From: Amphibacillus jilinensis Y1
GTDB taxonomy: Bacteria; Bacillota; Bacilli; Bacillales; Amphibacillaceae
NCBI RefSeq assembly: GCF_000306965.1
Contig: NZ_JH976438.1
Span: 15,287-79,286 of the forward strand
Direction: 5' to 3'
DNA: 64,000 nucleotides
The notes under the pieces are model-generated. The model did no database searches and was not told where the DNA came from. It worked only from the letters and a program-made list of their open reading frames with translations. Shown piece by piece: positions 19,078 to 29,368 of the stretch (its first letter is position 1; the number at the start of each line of letters is the position of its first letter). A program made the position numbers and the translations under genes.

Positions 19078-20613
19078 TTGACGAAAAGAGCGTTATTAAG
19101 TGTTTCAAATAAAGATAATCTTGTGCCATTTGCAAAGGGGTTAGTCGAAGCTGGTTATCAATTAATCTCAACTGGAGGGACGTTAAAAGCGTTAGAAAAA
19201 GCTGGACTCGAGGCTTTACCCGTATCAGCTGTTACTCATTTTGATGAAATTTTGGACGGTCGTGTGAAGACGCTACATCCAGCCATCCATGGTGGTTTAT
19301 TAGCTCGTCGTGATGATCCATCACACAAAGATCAATTAGCCGAGCGGGGGATTACACCGATTGATATCGTTGTCGTCAACTTGTATCCATTTAAAGAAAC
19401 GATTGCAAAACCAGGTGTAACAGAGGCTGATGCGATAGAGAATATTGATATTGGTGGACCAACGATGTTAAGGTCAGCAGCAAAGAACTTCCGTGATGTT
19501 ACTGTTGTTGTTGATCCCACAGATTATGACATGGTGCTATCACAATTAAATGACGGGCAAGTCACTGTAGCATTCCGCAAGCAATTAGCAGCAAAAGTGT
19601 TTCGTCATACAGCACATTATGATGCGTTAATTGCTAATTATTTTGCTGAAATAACAGAAGAGAACGCCCCCGAAACCTTAACCCTTACTTATGAGAAAGT
19701 ACAATCGCTACGTTATGGGGAAAATCCACATCAATTAGCTGCTTTTTATCAAGAACCGATCATAAATGGTGGGTCAATTGCAAATGCAAAGCAACTTCAT
19801 GGCAAAGCGTTATCTTACAATAATATTCAAGATGCAAATGCTGCCTTAGAAATTGTATTTGAATTTGATGAGCAACCAGCTGCTGTTGCAGTAAAGCATA
19901 TGAATCCTTGTGGTGTGGGGATTGGTGAGACGATTGAACAAGCTTTTCAGAAGGCTTATGACGCTGACCCTATTTCGATCTTTGGGGGGATTATTGCGTT
20001 AAATCGCGAAGTGGATCAAGCGACAGCCCATCTGTTGCAAGACATCTTTTTAGAAATCGTGATTGCGCCAAGCTTTTCTCATGAAGCACTTGATATTTTA
20101 AAGAGTAAGCCGAATCTACGCTTACTCGAAGCATCAATGGAATCAGATAAACAAGATACGCAAAAAGTCGTCAGTGTCCTTGGTGGTCTTCTTGTTCAAG
20201 ACCGTGACCTTGGTCAGATTGATGCCGATCAATTAACTGTTGCGACAGAACGCGCGCCAAGTGAAGCGGAGTTGAAAGAATTATTATTTGCTTGGAAAGT
20301 GGTGAAACATGTGAAATCAAATGCGATTGTCGTCGTTAAAGGTCAGCAAACCATCGGTGTAGGCGCCGGTCAAATGAACCGTGTCGGTGCTGCCCAGATC
20401 GCCTTTGAGCAGGCTGGTACGGCAACACATGGAGCCGTTCTTAGCTCAGATGCATTTTTCCCAATGCCGGACACCGTTGAGAATGCTGCAAAGGCCGGCA
20501 TTACAGCAATTATTCAACCAGGTGGATCGAAGCGCGATCAAGATTCAATTGATGCATGCAATCATCATGGTATAGCGATGGTGATGACAGGTATGCGTCA
20601 TTTTAAACATTAA
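19078..20613 (+). CDS. purH: AICAR transformylase / IMP cyclohydrolase
   Basis: 511 aa bifunctional enzyme for the last two steps to IMP. The N-terminal 200 residues are the MGS-like cyclohydrolase ([24 protein letters not shown]). The rest is the transformylase ([10 protein letters not shown] with the catalytic Lys-His). TTG start after AGAGGGGGAATAGACG. Confidence 0.96.
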   Translation: MTKRALLSVSNKDNLVPFAKGLVEAGYQLISTGGTLKALEKAGLEALPVSAVTHFDEILDGRVKTLHPAIHGGLLARRDDPSHKDQLAERGITPIDIVVVNLYPFKETIAKPGVTEADAIENIDIGGPTMLRSAAKNFRDVTVVVDPTDYDMVLSQLNDGQVTVAFRKQLAAKVFRHTAHYDALIANYFAEITEENAPETLTLTYEKVQSLRYGENPHQLAAFYQEPIINGGSIANAKQLHGKALSYNNIQDANAALEIVFEFDEQPAAVAVKHMNPCGVGIGETIEQAFQKAYDADPISIFGGIIALNREVDQATAHLLQDIFLEIVIAPSFSHEALDILKSKPNLRLLEASMESDKQDTQKVVSVLGGLLVQDRDLGQIDADQLTVATERAPSEAELKELLFAWKVVKHVKSNAIVVVKGQQTIGVGAGQMNRVGAAQIAFEQAGTATHGAVLSSDAFFPMPDTVENAAKAGITAIIQPGGSKRDQDSIDACNHHGIAMVMTGMRHFKH

Positions 20614-20639
20614 GATTTTAAGATAAGTGAGGGATTCAG

Positions 20640-21896
20640 ATGGACGTACTTGTGATTGGTAGTGGTGGACGTGAGCATATGCTTGTGAAGAAATTAAATC
20701 AATCAGATCGTATTAAGCAAGTTTATGCTGCGCCAGGTAATGGTGGGATAGCAACAGAAGCGATTTGTGTGGACATTAAAGATGATGCAATTGAAGAGCT
20801 TGTTGCATTTGCCAAAAAAGAAGCGATTGATTGGACGATCGTCGGCCCTGAAATTCCATTAACAAAAGGGATTGTAGATGTGTTCCGGCGAGAAGGGTTA
20901 AAGATATTTGGACCGACACAAGCAGCTGCGCAAATTGAAGCTAGCAAAGATTTTAGCAAACATTTAATGCAAAAATATCATATCCCTACAGCGAAGTATC
21001 AGACATTTACGAATAGTGAACAAGCAAAAGCCTATATAAGCAGGCAAGGGGCACCGATTGTAGTGAAGGCAGATGGTTTAGCTGCGGGTAAAGGTGTGGT
21101 CGTGGCGATGACTGTTGAAGAAGCTCATCAAGCGGTTGAACAAATGCTTGTCCACAATCGTTTTGGTTCAGCTGGCGCCTCGGTCGTCATTGAAGAATTT
21201 CTAGAAGGCAAAGAATTTTCTCTATTTGCTTTTGTTGAAGGGGAAGCCGTTTACCCGATGATTCCGGCTCGTGACCACAAGCGCGCTTTCGACCATGATC
21301 AAGGCCCTAATACTGGTGGGATGGGTGCATATGCACCTGTGCCAGACTTAGACCCTGCTCATGTATCATTTACTGTCGAGTCGATTATAAAGCCGGTCGC
21401 CAAAGCGATGGTCAAGGAAGGAAACCCTTATACCGGGGTGTTGTATGCTGGATTAATAGAAACAACGTCAGGTATTAAGGTGATTGAATTTAATGCGCGT
21501 TTTGGTGACCCTGAGACACAAGTCGTCTTACCGCTGTTAGAAAATGATTTGATTCAAGTGATTGAGGACGTGACGTCAAGTACCGATCCAAAATTAAAGT
21601 GGCGTGATCAATACGCAATCGGTACCGTTGTAGCTGCAGCCGGCTATCCAGCAGCATATAACAAAGGTGTCCCTTTACCGGAACTTAGTGATGATTCAGA
21701 TTGTTACCTGATTCATGCCGGTACTAAACAAGGAGAAACGGGGGAGCTTGTTTCAAATGGAGGGCGTGTTTTATTGGTTGGGGCGATAGATAGCACACCT
21801 GAAAAAGCACAAGCCCATATCTATCATTACCTTAAACAATTTGATCAAACGAATCACTTCTTTTACCGCAAAGATATAGGAATAACTGAATCTTAA
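20640..21896 (+). CDS. purD: GAR synthetase
   Basis: 418 aa ATP-grasp enzyme joining glycine to phosphoribosylamine. VIGSGGREHML at the N-terminus, KADGLAAGKGV, and EFNARFGDPETQVVLP near the C-terminal end of the ATP-grasp part are diagnostic. Last gene of the operon, followed by a stem-loop. purA and guaB are not in the window. Confidence 0.96.
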   Translation: MDVLVIGSGGREHMLVKKLNQSDRIKQVYAAPGNGGIATEAICVDIKDDAIEELVAFAKKEAIDWTIVGPEIPLTKGIVDVFRREGLKIFGPTQAAAQIEASKDFSKHLMQKYHIPTAKYQTFTNSEQAKAYISRQGAPIVVKADGLAAGKGVVVAMTVEEAHQAVEQMLVHNRFGSAGASVVIEEFLEGKEFSLFAFVEGEAVYPMIPARDHKRAFDHDQGPNTGGMGAYAPVPDLDPAHVSFTVESIIKPVAKAMVKEGNPYTGVLYAGLIETTSGIKVIEFNARFGDPETQVVLPLLENDLIQVIEDVTSSTDPKLKWRDQYAIGTVVAAAGYPAAYNKGVPLPELSDDSDCYLIHAGTKQGETGELVSNGGRVLLVGAIDSTPEKAQAHIYHYLKQFDQTNHFFYRKDIGITES

Positions 21897-21900
21897 CGAG

Positions 21901-21937
21901 AAAGAGCTTGTCGCACGTTTATGTGTGACAAGCTTTT
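21901..21937 (+). terminator. Terminator after purD
   Basis: Stem AGCTTGTCGCAC/GTGTGACAAGCT with a 6-base loop, five bases after the purD stop. The T-run is short (TTTT), so it may be a moderate terminator. Confidence 0.7.
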
Positions 21938-21956
21938 GCTATACCCGTCGATCCAT

Positions 21957-22102
21957 TTAAAATGAACTTTCAATCAGTGGGTGGAGGGCCATAGGACGTG
22001 GCGGTTTTAGTCTGTAATCCTTCTTAAAGATAGTCTACGATCTGGCCTCCCACTGATTGATAGTTGAGTTAACCAGGACATTTGCGCCGGCTATCTGTAA
22101 TA
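21957..22102 (-). repeat. Dispersed intergenic repeat, copy E (hairpin-2 variant)
   Basis: Reverse-oriented copy with ends TTAAAATGAACTTTC and GGCTATCTGTAATA. Hairpin 2 is enlarged: CAATCAGTGGG pairs with CCCACTGATTG, and further GGAGGGCC with GGCCTCC inside. Hairpin 1 is missing (ACCAGGACATTTGCGCCGGC joins directly). Confidence 0.7.
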
Positions 22103-22170
22103 AAATCTTTAGTGATCATTAGTAAATTATGTTAAGGTTAAAGAAGTGATTAGTTAAGGGGGCGATTGAT

Positions 22171-22965
22171 TTGTCAGAGGATCTCGTACTTGAATTAAAA
22201 GATTTATCCATTCAGTTTCATGCAAAACAAGTACTTAACCACATCAACTTACATGTGAAACGCGGGCAAATTATTGGTTATATTGGTCCAAATGGTGCAG
22301 GAAAAAGCACAACTGTAAAAATCATTTTAGGTTTGCTTGACCGTTATCAAGGACACGTCCACGTATTTGGTCAAGATATTAGACACGGAACAGTCGAATA
22401 TAAACGTCGAATTGGCTATGTTCCTGAAAACGGAGAAATTTATGATGATTTAACCGCACAAGAATACATCCTTTTTGTTGGACAGATGTATGGGATGGAT
22501 GCTGAAATCATTAAGCGGAAATTAGCGGTACTACTTGAGAAGTTTGATATGAAGACCGTGACCCATTCAAGAATTGGTACGTTTTCTAAAGGGATGAAAC
22601 AAAAACTGTTAATTATAGCAAGTTTAATACATAATCCCGATTTGATTTTTTTCGATGAACCGTTAAGTGGTTTAGATGCAAATAGTGTCATGATTATTAA
22701 AGAGATGATGGCGCAATTGGCTAAGCAAGGAAAGACGATCTTTTATTCATCGCATATTATGGACGTTGTTGAGAAGATAAGTGATCGAATCTTATTGCTT
22801 AATGAGGGGGAAATAGTAGCGGATGGCAGCTTCGATCAACTAAAAGCTAAAAACAAGGAAGGAACGTTGGAGCAAATATTTAACCAGCTGACCGGCTTTG
22901 ATCAGCATCAACAATTAGCAGAGGACGTTGTGGCGGTTATTCATGGAGATGATAATAATGAATGA
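22171..22965 (+). CDS. ABC transporter ATP-binding protein
   Basis: 264 aa. Walker A is GPNGAGKST near residue 41; the signature region is FSKGMKQKLLI and Walker B is LIFFDEPLSGLD. KGMKQ instead of SGGQ is typical of ABC-2 type exporter ATPases. TTG start after AAGGGGGCG. It overlaps the next gene by 8 bases and works with it. Substrate not known. Confidence 0.88.
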   Translation: MSEDLVLELKDLSIQFHAKQVLNHINLHVKRGQIIGYIGPNGAGKSTTVKIILGLLDRYQGHVHVFGQDIRHGTVEYKRRIGYVPENGEIYDDLTAQEYILFVGQMYGMDAEIIKRKLAVLLEKFDMKTVTHSRIGTFSKGMKQKLLIIASLIHNPDLIFFDEPLSGLDANSVMIIKEMMAQLAKQGKTIFYSSHIMDVVEKISDRILLLNEGEIVADGSFDQLKAKNKEGTLEQIFNQLTGFDQHQQLAEDVVAVIHGDDNNE

Positions 22966-24568
22966 GTCATTAACATTAAAAATACTTGATCAATTTGCCT
23001 GGCTATTTCGTTTGTTAAAGGCAGATTATTGTTCGTTAAGATTAATTATTGCATTTAAAATCAAAATGGATCATCGTCGTGTGCCTACAATTATGCAAGG
23101 TGGTAAACAGCGTGCAGATCCAATCATGTCTCCATTTGTTAAATCATTATTATTATATGCTTTTTATGGCTTGTTCCTTATCCCATTTCTTATTTCTGAG
23201 GATTCTTATCTAATGCAGATGATGATTGTCTTTGCTATAATGATGTTTATTTTAATAACATCGATGATATCGGATTTCTCATTTGTCTTATTAGATGTTC
23301 GAGATAAAGTGATTTTGGATACCAAACCACTAGATGCGCGAACACGGGCTTTAGCAAAGTTTACCCACGTTATCATTTATATGGTGCAATTGACGGGGGC
23401 TTTTTTATTGCTCCCTTTTTTAGTAAGTAGTTTGGTCCAAGGCCCACTATTTTCATTATTGTTTTTTATAAGCGTTATCTTAAATGCAACATTTTGTATG
23501 GTTATAACTGCTCTTTTCTATATGGCTATTTTAAAATTTTTTGATGGTGAAAAATTAAGCAATCTTATTAATATGATTCAGATCTTTTTAACTGTTGGGT
23601 TGTTTATAGGCTATCAATTGATTGTGCAATCTTTTGGTGTTGTTGACTTATCGATTACAATCGATTGGCAGTGGTGGCACATATTTCTACCGCCTATTTG
23701 GTTTAGTGCGGTTTTTGAGATGTTTTTACTTAACAACTATTCATTCGTGTTGATCATAGCTTCGGTACTTGCTGTTATGATTCCTTTATTATCGATATCG
23801 CTTTATTTCAAATGGATGCCTACTTTCGAACGCAACTTACAAAAACTATTGATGACCAGTCATACAGGTAAGCCTAAAAAACATTGGTGGTCAACGTTGA
23901 TAGGTCGGATAGTCTGTCGTGATGTTCAAGAACGGACGATTTTCACTTTTGCTTGTGCAATGATGCGACAAGAGCGTGAGTTTAAATTAAAAGTATATCC
24001 TTCATTAGCTATTTCAATTATCTTACCGCTGTTCTTGTTGTTTAATTTATTTAACCCTGATCAAGGGTTCGGTGGTGGTCTTAGTTATCTTTACGGATAC
24101 TTTGTGTTGTTGATGATTCCAAACGTGGTTTATATGTTAAAGTATTCTAGTAAGGCAAATGGTGCATGGATATATAAAGTGGTACCGATAGAAAACCGAA
24201 GTCTATATTATCGTGGGACATTGAAAGCATTTTTTGTTCAACTATGCTTACCATTGTTGAGTGTATTGCTGATTGTTTATGTGGTCATGATAGATTTTTC
24301 ACTGTTTCTTGATTTATTTATTATTCTTGTCACTGCATGCCTATTTACGGTGATCTGTCATAAAATCTTTAACAATGGTACATATCCGTTTTCAGTATCT
24401 TTTTCTTTTAGTGATTCAGCGGGTGCAGTGTTAGTATTTGTTGCCATGTTTGTAATTGGAATATTTGCCTTTATTCATTTTGCCTTTACCTTGATCCCAA
24501 TTGGTTTATATATTTACTTACTTGTGTTGCTTATTGCGAACTTTTTTGTGTGGAAGAAAGTTCTGTAA
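22958..24568 (+). CDS. ABC-2-like multi-span membrane permease
   Basis: 536 aa from ATG 22958, which has a GGAGAT ribosome site; an upstream in-frame ATG lies deeper in the ATPase gene. About 12 membrane helices, starting near residue 62; soluble N-terminus of about 60 residues. I do not recognise a named family beyond 'large ABC exporter permease'. The neighbouring ATPase supports this. Cargo could be a peptide, lipid or antibiotic; nothing in the sequence decides. Confidence 0.75.
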   Translation: MNESLTLKILDQFAWLFRLLKADYCSLRLIIAFKIKMDHRRVPTIMQGGKQRADPIMSPFVKSLLLYAFYGLFLIPFLISEDSYLMQMMIVFAIMMFILITSMISDFSFVLLDVRDKVILDTKPLDARTRALAKFTHVIIYMVQLTGAFLLLPFLVSSLVQGPLFSLLFFISVILNATFCMVITALFYMAILKFFDGEKLSNLINMIQIFLTVGLFIGYQLIVQSFGVVDLSITIDWQWWHIFLPPIWFSAVFEMFLLNNYSFVLIIASVLAVMIPLLSISLYFKWMPTFERNLQKLLMTSHTGKPKKHWWSTLIGRIVCRDVQERTIFTFACAMMRQEREFKLKVYPSLAISIILPLFLLFNLFNPDQGFGGGLSYLYGYFVLLMIPNVVYMLKYSSKANGAWIYKVVPIENRSLYYRGTLKAFFVQLCLPLLSVLLIVYVVMIDFSLFLDLFIILVTACLFTVICHKIFNNGTYPFSVSFSFSDSAGAVLVFVAMFVIGIFAFIHFAFTLIPIGLYIYLLVLLIANFFVWKKVL

Positions 24569-24628
24569 TGAAAATGAAAAATTGAGAAGGTATATTTTAG
24601 TTCTTCCAACGTTTCGGCAAAATACTGA

Positions 24629-24669
24629 GCACGGGCTTAGGATTACAGTAGGTAACCCTAAGACCGTGC
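24629..24669. terminator. Inverted repeat between convergent genes
   Basis: Stem GCACGGGCTTAGG (24629-24641) with CCCTAAGACCGTGC (24656-24669), one mismatch, 14-base loop. No T-run, so terminator function is uncertain, but it lies between the ends of two convergent genes. Confidence 0.4.
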
Positions 24670-24690
24670 CCATGGCATGGTTTACTATGC

Positions 24691-25944
24691 TTAATGAAAA
24701 GATGCATTTAAATCAGCAACTTCATCATTAATCGTTTCCGCGTGCTTAAGTTGTTCTGAAATAACATCATTCATTTTAACGACATGTTCGGTGGTTGATT
24801 CGGTTTTCGTTGTTGCTTGTTCCATTGCACTAGCAATTTCTACACTCGATTTAGAGATATCTTGGGTATGTTGATTAATCGTATCAATCACCTTAATATT
24901 TTCAGCAATATTTTGGGCAAACTGTTTGAAGTCATTATTAATCGCTAGGATTTTACCCGATTCATCAGCTATATTTGTCGCCTGTGTCTCTGTTTGTGTT
25001 GTAAATTGTTCAACACCAGCTAAAATTTGATCAACGGTTTTTGCAATTTGGTCTGTTGCATCAACCGAACGCTCAGCAAGTTTTCTTACTTCATCAGCAA
25101 CAATTGAGAAGCCTTTACCATGTTCACCTGCTCTAGCAGCCTCTATCGATGCATTTAAAGCCAATAAATTTGTTTGTTCAGAAATATCATTAATCAGTGT
25201 GACAATGCCTTTTATTTTATCGATTTCGTTGGTAAGGTTAGAAACGATCGTTTTGGTTTGATCAGAATTACTTGCGATTTCCTCCATTGCAGTAGACGAC
25301 TGATTAACTTGATTAATGCCAGCATCGGTACTGGCACGCATTTTATTGAAAGATTCTGTCAATTCACCGATACTTGTAGCAATCGATTGAAATTGATCGT
25401 TCATATTATCTGTTACTGCTGACGTTTCTTCAAATGTACTTAATTGCTCAAGTGCACTATTCGAAATATCGTCAAAATATTGGTGCATTGAGCGCATTTC
25501 CTTTGTTAAATGATCAACTCTCTCCGAGATGGTTTGTGATTTGTTTTCTACAAAATTAATTTGGGTTTGCTGATCGTTTTGATGTTGTTCTATTTGAATA
25601 AACAACTCATTTAAACGATGACTGAGTACACCAATCTCATTGGAGTTCTTTGCGTTTACTCGGACAGAAGCGTCACCTTGCTGGAACTGATAAATTTTTT
25701 TCTCGATTGTTTGAATCGGCTTAATAATATAGTAATTAATAAACAAGGTAATTAAGATGGTAGCCACAATGATATTCATAAAGCCATTTAAAAATTGTCC
25801 AATTAGCCCCAATTCTATACCGGTCATCTCAATTAAATTTAATAACAGTCCAGAAACGGTTGTATTTATTAGTAGAACAATGACTAATATTGAAATCGCA
25901 TGAATATGAAGTCTTTTCCAAAATGGTATTTTTTTGTGTGTCAT
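24691..25944 (-). CDS. Methyl-accepting chemotaxis protein without an ectodomain
   Basis: 417 aa. Two membrane helices (about 12-35 and 45-68) are separated by only about ten residues, so there is no outside sensor domain. A HAMP domain follows (about 70-125), then the signalling coiled coil with the conserved tip [20 protein letters not shown]. It should signal to CheA/CheW and control motility, sensing a membrane, energy or cytoplasmic cue. It stands alone, with no chemotaxis genes nearby. Possible -10 box TATAAT on the minus strand at 25999-26004. Confidence 0.9.
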   Translation of the reverse strand: MTHKKIPFWKRLHIHAISILVIVLLINTTVSGLLLNLIEMTGIELGLIGQFLNGFMNIIVATILITLFINYYIIKPIQTIEKKIYQFQQGDASVRVNAKNSNEIGVLSHRLNELFIQIEQHQNDQQTQINFVENKSQTISERVDHLTKEMRSMHQYFDDISNSALEQLSTFEETSAVTDNMNDQFQSIATSIGELTESFNKMRASTDAGINQVNQSSTAMEEIASNSDQTKTIVSNLTNEIDKIKGIVTLINDISEQTNLLALNASIEAARAGEHGKGFSIVADEVRKLAERSVDATDQIAKTVDQILAGVEQFTTQTETQATNIADESGKILAINNDFKQFAQNIAENIKVIDTINQHTQDISKSSVEIASAMEQATTKTESTTEHVVKMNDVISEQLKHAETINDEVADLNASFH

Positions 25945-26070
25945 AGCTATTCTCCTTTATTTGTCATTTTTCTATGTGGATTTTCATAAGACCTTCATAT
26001 TATAACAAACAATTTGTGTGATGACGAACAAAAAGCAAGCGACCGATGAAATAGATTTATTTAGTATAAG

Positions 26071-26106
26071 AAAAAAGGAATCCAGTATCGACTGAATTCC
26101 TTTTTA
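26071..26106 (-). terminator. Terminator of the 6-phospho-beta-glucosidase gene
   Basis: About 15-base-pair stem with a 4-base loop, AAAAAGG at one end and T-rich on the minus strand. It pairs best as minus-strand RNA (a G-U pair replaces a C/A mismatch), in line with the minus-strand gene at 26175-27488. Confidence 0.8.
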
Positions 26107-26174
26107 CATTTTATCTGGGGTTTGTCCCAAGCACGATACCTTCAGTATTTACGGTTAAAAGAAATATCGTTTCG

Positions 26175-27488
26175 TTAAGAGAATTGTGGCAAGTGTTCTT
26201 TGTGCGCTTCCATCATTTCGTCTACAATTTGTTTAGCTACGGTATCAGATGGCGTAAGTGGGTTAATGGTTAAAGCCAAGACAGCTTTATCATAATCACC
26301 AGTTACCGCTGCTTCTGCACCAATTCGTTCAAATGATTTAATTTGTTGGACTAATCCACGAACAGCAACAGGTAAGTCCCCGACTGCGATTGGTTTAGGT
26401 CCATCTTTTGTAATGATACTACTAACTTCTACTGCTGAATCGTCCGGAATACTTGCGATTGCGCCATTGTTTCTCGTATTTACAGGTTGAATATCACGTT
26501 TGTCATTATAAATAGACGTAATTAGCCGAACTGCTGCATCCGAATAGTAAGCACCTCCACGTTCTTCAAGTTGAGGCGGTTTAATTGCTAGCTCAGGATC
26601 TTTATAGAGTTCGAATAGCTCTTTTTCTAATTTAAGCACAACTTCTGCACGCGTCCCTTTTTCTGCTGCATCTTTCTTTGTTTTTTCAAGCATGTCCTGA
26701 GATTTATAGTAGTAATTATGATAGGGACAAGTCAGGGCATTTAAAGCACGGATAAAGCTTGGCTCCCAACCAATACCTTCAATGTTTTTGACAAAGCTTG
26801 TGTTTTTAGGATCTGTTAGCATTTCTATCACTTTTTCTTTGACACTAACACCATCTAAATAGACATCCAAGCCATATACCATGTGATTTAAACCGGCAAA
26901 GTCGATGCGGATTCTTGAGTGATCAACGTCGAGTAACTTGGCAATACCCATTTCAATGCCGATTGGCACATTACATAAGCCCACCACTTTCTTAATATTC
27001 GTATAACGCAGCACAGCTTCTGTAACCATTCCTGCTGGGTTAGTAAAGTTAATCAACCAAGCATCAGGACAGAGACGTTCGATATCACGACATATATCTA
27101 CAATAACTGGAATCGTACGTAGCCCTTTGAATAATCCGCCAGGACCGTTGGTTTCTTGACCTAAAACACCATATTTCAATGGTATCCGTTCATCCTTAGC
27201 ACGTGCTTCCAATAAGCCAACACGGAATTGTGTTGTGACAAAGTCTGCGTCTTTTAATGCCGCTTCACGATCTAATGTTAAATGAACATCAATCGGTAAG
27301 CCTGCTTTTTTCACCATGCGTTTGGCAAGCTCTCCTACGATTTCAAGCTTTTCTTTTCCTGCTTCAATATCAACGAGCCAAAGCTCTGTTAATGGAAACT
27401 CATCATAACGTTTAATAAATCCTTCAATTAATTCTGGTGTATAACTTGAACCTCCACCAATCGTTGCAACTTTTAACTTCTTTGTCAT
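26175..27488 (-). CDS. 6-phospho-beta-glucosidase, glycoside hydrolase family 4
   Basis: 437 aa, LicH/CelF-like. It hydrolyses phosphorylated beta-glucosides such as cellobiose-6-phosphate after PTS uptake. GH4 enzymes use NAD+ and Mn2+. The NAD motif is IGGGSSYTPEL near the N-terminus. The metal site cysteine is in CNVP, the version of the motif linked to phospho-beta-glucosidases (phospho-alpha enzymes have CDMP), and the metal histidine is in GLNHM. No PTS genes are adjacent. A cre-like site overlaps the transcription start region. Confidence 0.92.
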   Translation of the reverse strand: MTKKLKVATIGGGSSYTPELIEGFIKRYDEFPLTELWLVDIEAGKEKLEIVGELAKRMVKKAGLPIDVHLTLDREAALKDADFVTTQFRVGLLEARAKDERIPLKYGVLGQETNGPGGLFKGLRTIPVIVDICRDIERLCPDAWLINFTNPAGMVTEAVLRYTNIKKVVGLCNVPIGIEMGIAKLLDVDHSRIRIDFAGLNHMVYGLDVYLDGVSVKEKVIEMLTDPKNTSFVKNIEGIGWEPSFIRALNALTCPYHNYYYKSQDMLEKTKKDAAEKGTRAEVVLKLEKELFELYKDPELAIKPPQLEERGGAYYSDAAVRLITSIYNDKRDIQPVNTRNNGAIASIPDDSAVEVSSIITKDGPKPIAVGDLPVAVRGLVQQIKSFERIGAEAAVTGDYDKAVLALTINPLTPSDTVAKQIVDEMMEAHKEHLPQFS

Positions 27489-27535
27489 AAGCTATTTGCC
27501 TCCATTTCTTCTCGGTTATCCTAGTTAGTCACTCT

Positions 27536-27549
27536 TAAAAGCGTTATCA
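27536..27549 (-). promoter_or_regulatory. Candidate CcpA cre site
   Basis: On the minus strand TGATAACGCTTTTA matches 13 of 14 positions of the cre consensus TGWNANCGNTNWCA. It lies a few bases downstream of the -10 box, where CcpA binding blocks transcription. It fits catabolite repression of a sugar-hydrolase gene. Confidence 0.6.
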
Positions 27550-27555
27550 TTTATC

Positions 27556-27584
27556 ATTGTACCTTGGAAAACATGTGTTGGCTA
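27556..27584 (-). promoter_or_regulatory. Promoter of the 6-phospho-beta-glucosidase gene
   Basis: Minus strand TAGCCA, 17-base spacer, TACAAT (27556-27561). A modest -35 (four of six) and good -10. Confidence 0.5.
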
Positions 27585-27652
27585 GGTCGTTTGCGAAAAC
27601 GGTTTATTTTAACATGAAAAGGAACTTGTTTTATTTGCGTAACAGTGTGTTT

Positions 27653-27804
27653 TATCACAGGTAGCCGTCCGTAAAAGGCCCCCAAAAATCGCGAGAGCCA
27701 ATCTATTTAGGCGGGGGCTAAAGGACACAAATGTCCTGATCTACTCAGCTACCAATCAGTGGACAAAGAACGAACATGCCCACTGATTGAAGGTTCGTTT
27801 TATA
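27653..27804 (+). repeat. Dispersed intergenic repeat, copy F (full length)
   Basis: 152 bases from TATCACAGGTAGCCGTCCGT to GGTTCGTTTTATA, the best full copy. Hairpin 1: GGCCCCC/GGGGGCT around AATCTATTTAGG. Hairpin 2: CAATCAGTGG...CCACTGATTG. It fills most of the 508-base gap between the divergent glucosidase gene and yerB; the rest holds the two promoters. Confidence 0.8.
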
Positions 27805-27852
27805 CTGTGCGTGGGTCACTGAAAAAGCCAAGCGCTTCGTGGAGATCTTTGG

Positions 27853-27858
27853 TATAAT
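27853..27858 (+). promoter_or_regulatory. Candidate -10 box for yerB
   Basis: TATAAT preceded by TGG, an extended -10 arrangement, 138 bases upstream of the yerB start. No clear -35 box. Confidence 0.45.
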
Positions 27859-27996
27859 ATAGATTATAAAAAGTTGCATTCACTTCCCCTTAGCAAATGT
27901 TTTGATTTTTTTTAGGCTTGGATTTTGAAATTTTTCAAGCTTTCTTAACGTAAAAATAAAGCTCGTTAACTTCTATGTCAGTAAAGGATGGATGTC

Positions 27997-29037
27997 ATGA
28001 TAACAAAGAAATTATTAAGTCTTATTATGTTGTGTTTAATTATTTTAATCGCTTGTTCTAATGATGATGCGGATCAGACAGGTCAAAATGTGGCTTCAAA
28101 AGAAATCGATCAGGAGCCGATTGAAACATCTGAACCTGAATTTTATTATCCGCTAACAGGTTTGCCGTCTTCTCAGCCTGTTACGAACCGAATTGTTAGT
28201 GTGATGATTAATAATCATCCGTCTGCGCGCCCCCAAACGGGTCTATCTCAAGCCGATATCGTATTTGAAATGCTCGCTGAAGGACAAACAACACGCTTTT
28301 TAGCAATGTTTCAAAGTGAAGCACCAGAGGTTGTAGGGCCTGTTCGGAGTGCACGCCCATATTATTTTAATTTAGCTGATGATTACAATGCGCTTTATGT
28401 TTACCATGGTGCGGCAGATTTTATTGAAAATATGCTTAAAGGCGGTGCAGCTGACCATTTGAATGGATCCTATTTTGACAATGATGGTCACTTGTTTGTC
28501 AGAGAAACTTTTCGTGTCGCCCCACATAATTCTTATTTGCAGTATCAAGCTGTAGAAGATGTTGCGACTACTCAAGGCTATGATATGGAAGCTACATATG
28601 AGACTTTACCATTTTTAGATGAGGAAACTTTAGGTGATATTGCCGGAGAACAGCGGTCTGAGGTTACCCTCTATTATGGACAAGAGTCCGTTCGTTACGT
28701 GTATGATGAGACAATCGATAAGTACTTGCGTTATAATAATCAACAACAAACCGTTGAATTAGAAAATGAAACACCGATTGAATTGGATAATGTTTTCATC
28801 ATAGAAACCCCACACCAAGTGATTGATGATCAAGGACGACGAGATATTGATTTAACATCAGGGGGCAATGCTTATTTATTGCAAAAGGGTAAGTTGCAAA
28901 AGATTCAATGGAAAAATAGTGAAGGTAGACTCATTCCGGTACGCAACGATGAGCCTGTTGGATTTGTTCCGGGGAAAACATGGGTTAATGTGATTCCAAC
29001 AGATCCAGGCTTGAATGGGATAACGGAAATGGAATAG
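27997..29037 (+). CDS. yerB: DUF3048 lipoprotein, YerB-like
   Basis: 346 aa. Start at ATG 27997 chosen because AAAGGA lies 8 bases upstream; an ATG three codons earlier overlaps that site. A lipoprotein signal ends in LIACS (lipobox), so Cys is likely lipidated and the protein faces outward. DUF3048 spans about residues 50-190, the DUF3048 C-terminal domain about 215-335, ending in PTDPGLNGITEME. Function unknown. B. subtilis has yerB-yerC at the same place. Confidence 0.88.
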   Translation: MITKKLLSLIMLCLIILIACSNDDADQTGQNVASKEIDQEPIETSEPEFYYPLTGLPSSQPVTNRIVSVMINNHPSARPQTGLSQADIVFEMLAEGQTTRFLAMFQSEAPEVVGPVRSARPYYFNLADDYNALYVYHGAADFIENMLKGGAADHLNGSYFDNDGHLFVRETFRVAPHNSYLQYQAVEDVATTQGYDMEATYETLPFLDEETLGDIAGEQRSEVTLYYGQESVRYVYDETIDKYLRYNNQQQTVELENETPIELDNVFIIETPHQVIDDQGRRDIDLTSGGNAYLLQKGKLQKIQWKNSEGRLIPVRNDEPVGFVPGKTWVNVIPTDPGLNGITEME

Positions 29038-29050
29038 GAGGTTAGCGTCA

Positions 29051-29353
29051 ATGCAAATCGATAAATTGAGAGGGGAACAGCTCGATCAATTATTTGATGC
29101 GATTTTAACATTAAAGGATCGTGAAGAGTGTTATCGTTTTTTTGATGATCTTGCTACAATGAATGAAATTCAAGCACTTGCACAACGGTTAATGGTAGCC
29201 AAGATGCTTTATGAAGGCCAAACTTACCATGCGATTGTCGAAGAATCTCATGCGTCAACAACAACGATATCGCGCGTTAAACGGTGTTTGACTTATGGAA
29301 GTGAAGGTTATACAACAGTATTAGATCGAATCACTAAAAAGACTGGAGAATAA
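29051..29353 (+). CDS. yerC: TrpR-like DNA-binding protein YerC
   Basis: 100 aa. The family is YerC/YecD, with a TrpR-like helix-turn-helix in the second half (about 35-85; SHASTTTISRVKRCLTYG is the recognition part). Role unknown. It starts after GGAGGTTAGCGTC, 13 bases downstream of yerB, so the two are one operon. Confidence 0.88.
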   Translation: MQIDKLRGEQLDQLFDAILTLKDREECYRFFDDLATMNEIQALAQRLMVAKMLYEGQTYHAIVEESHASTTTISRVKRCLTYGSEGYTTVLDRITKKTGE

Positions 29354-29368
29354 GAGAGGATGGTAAAG

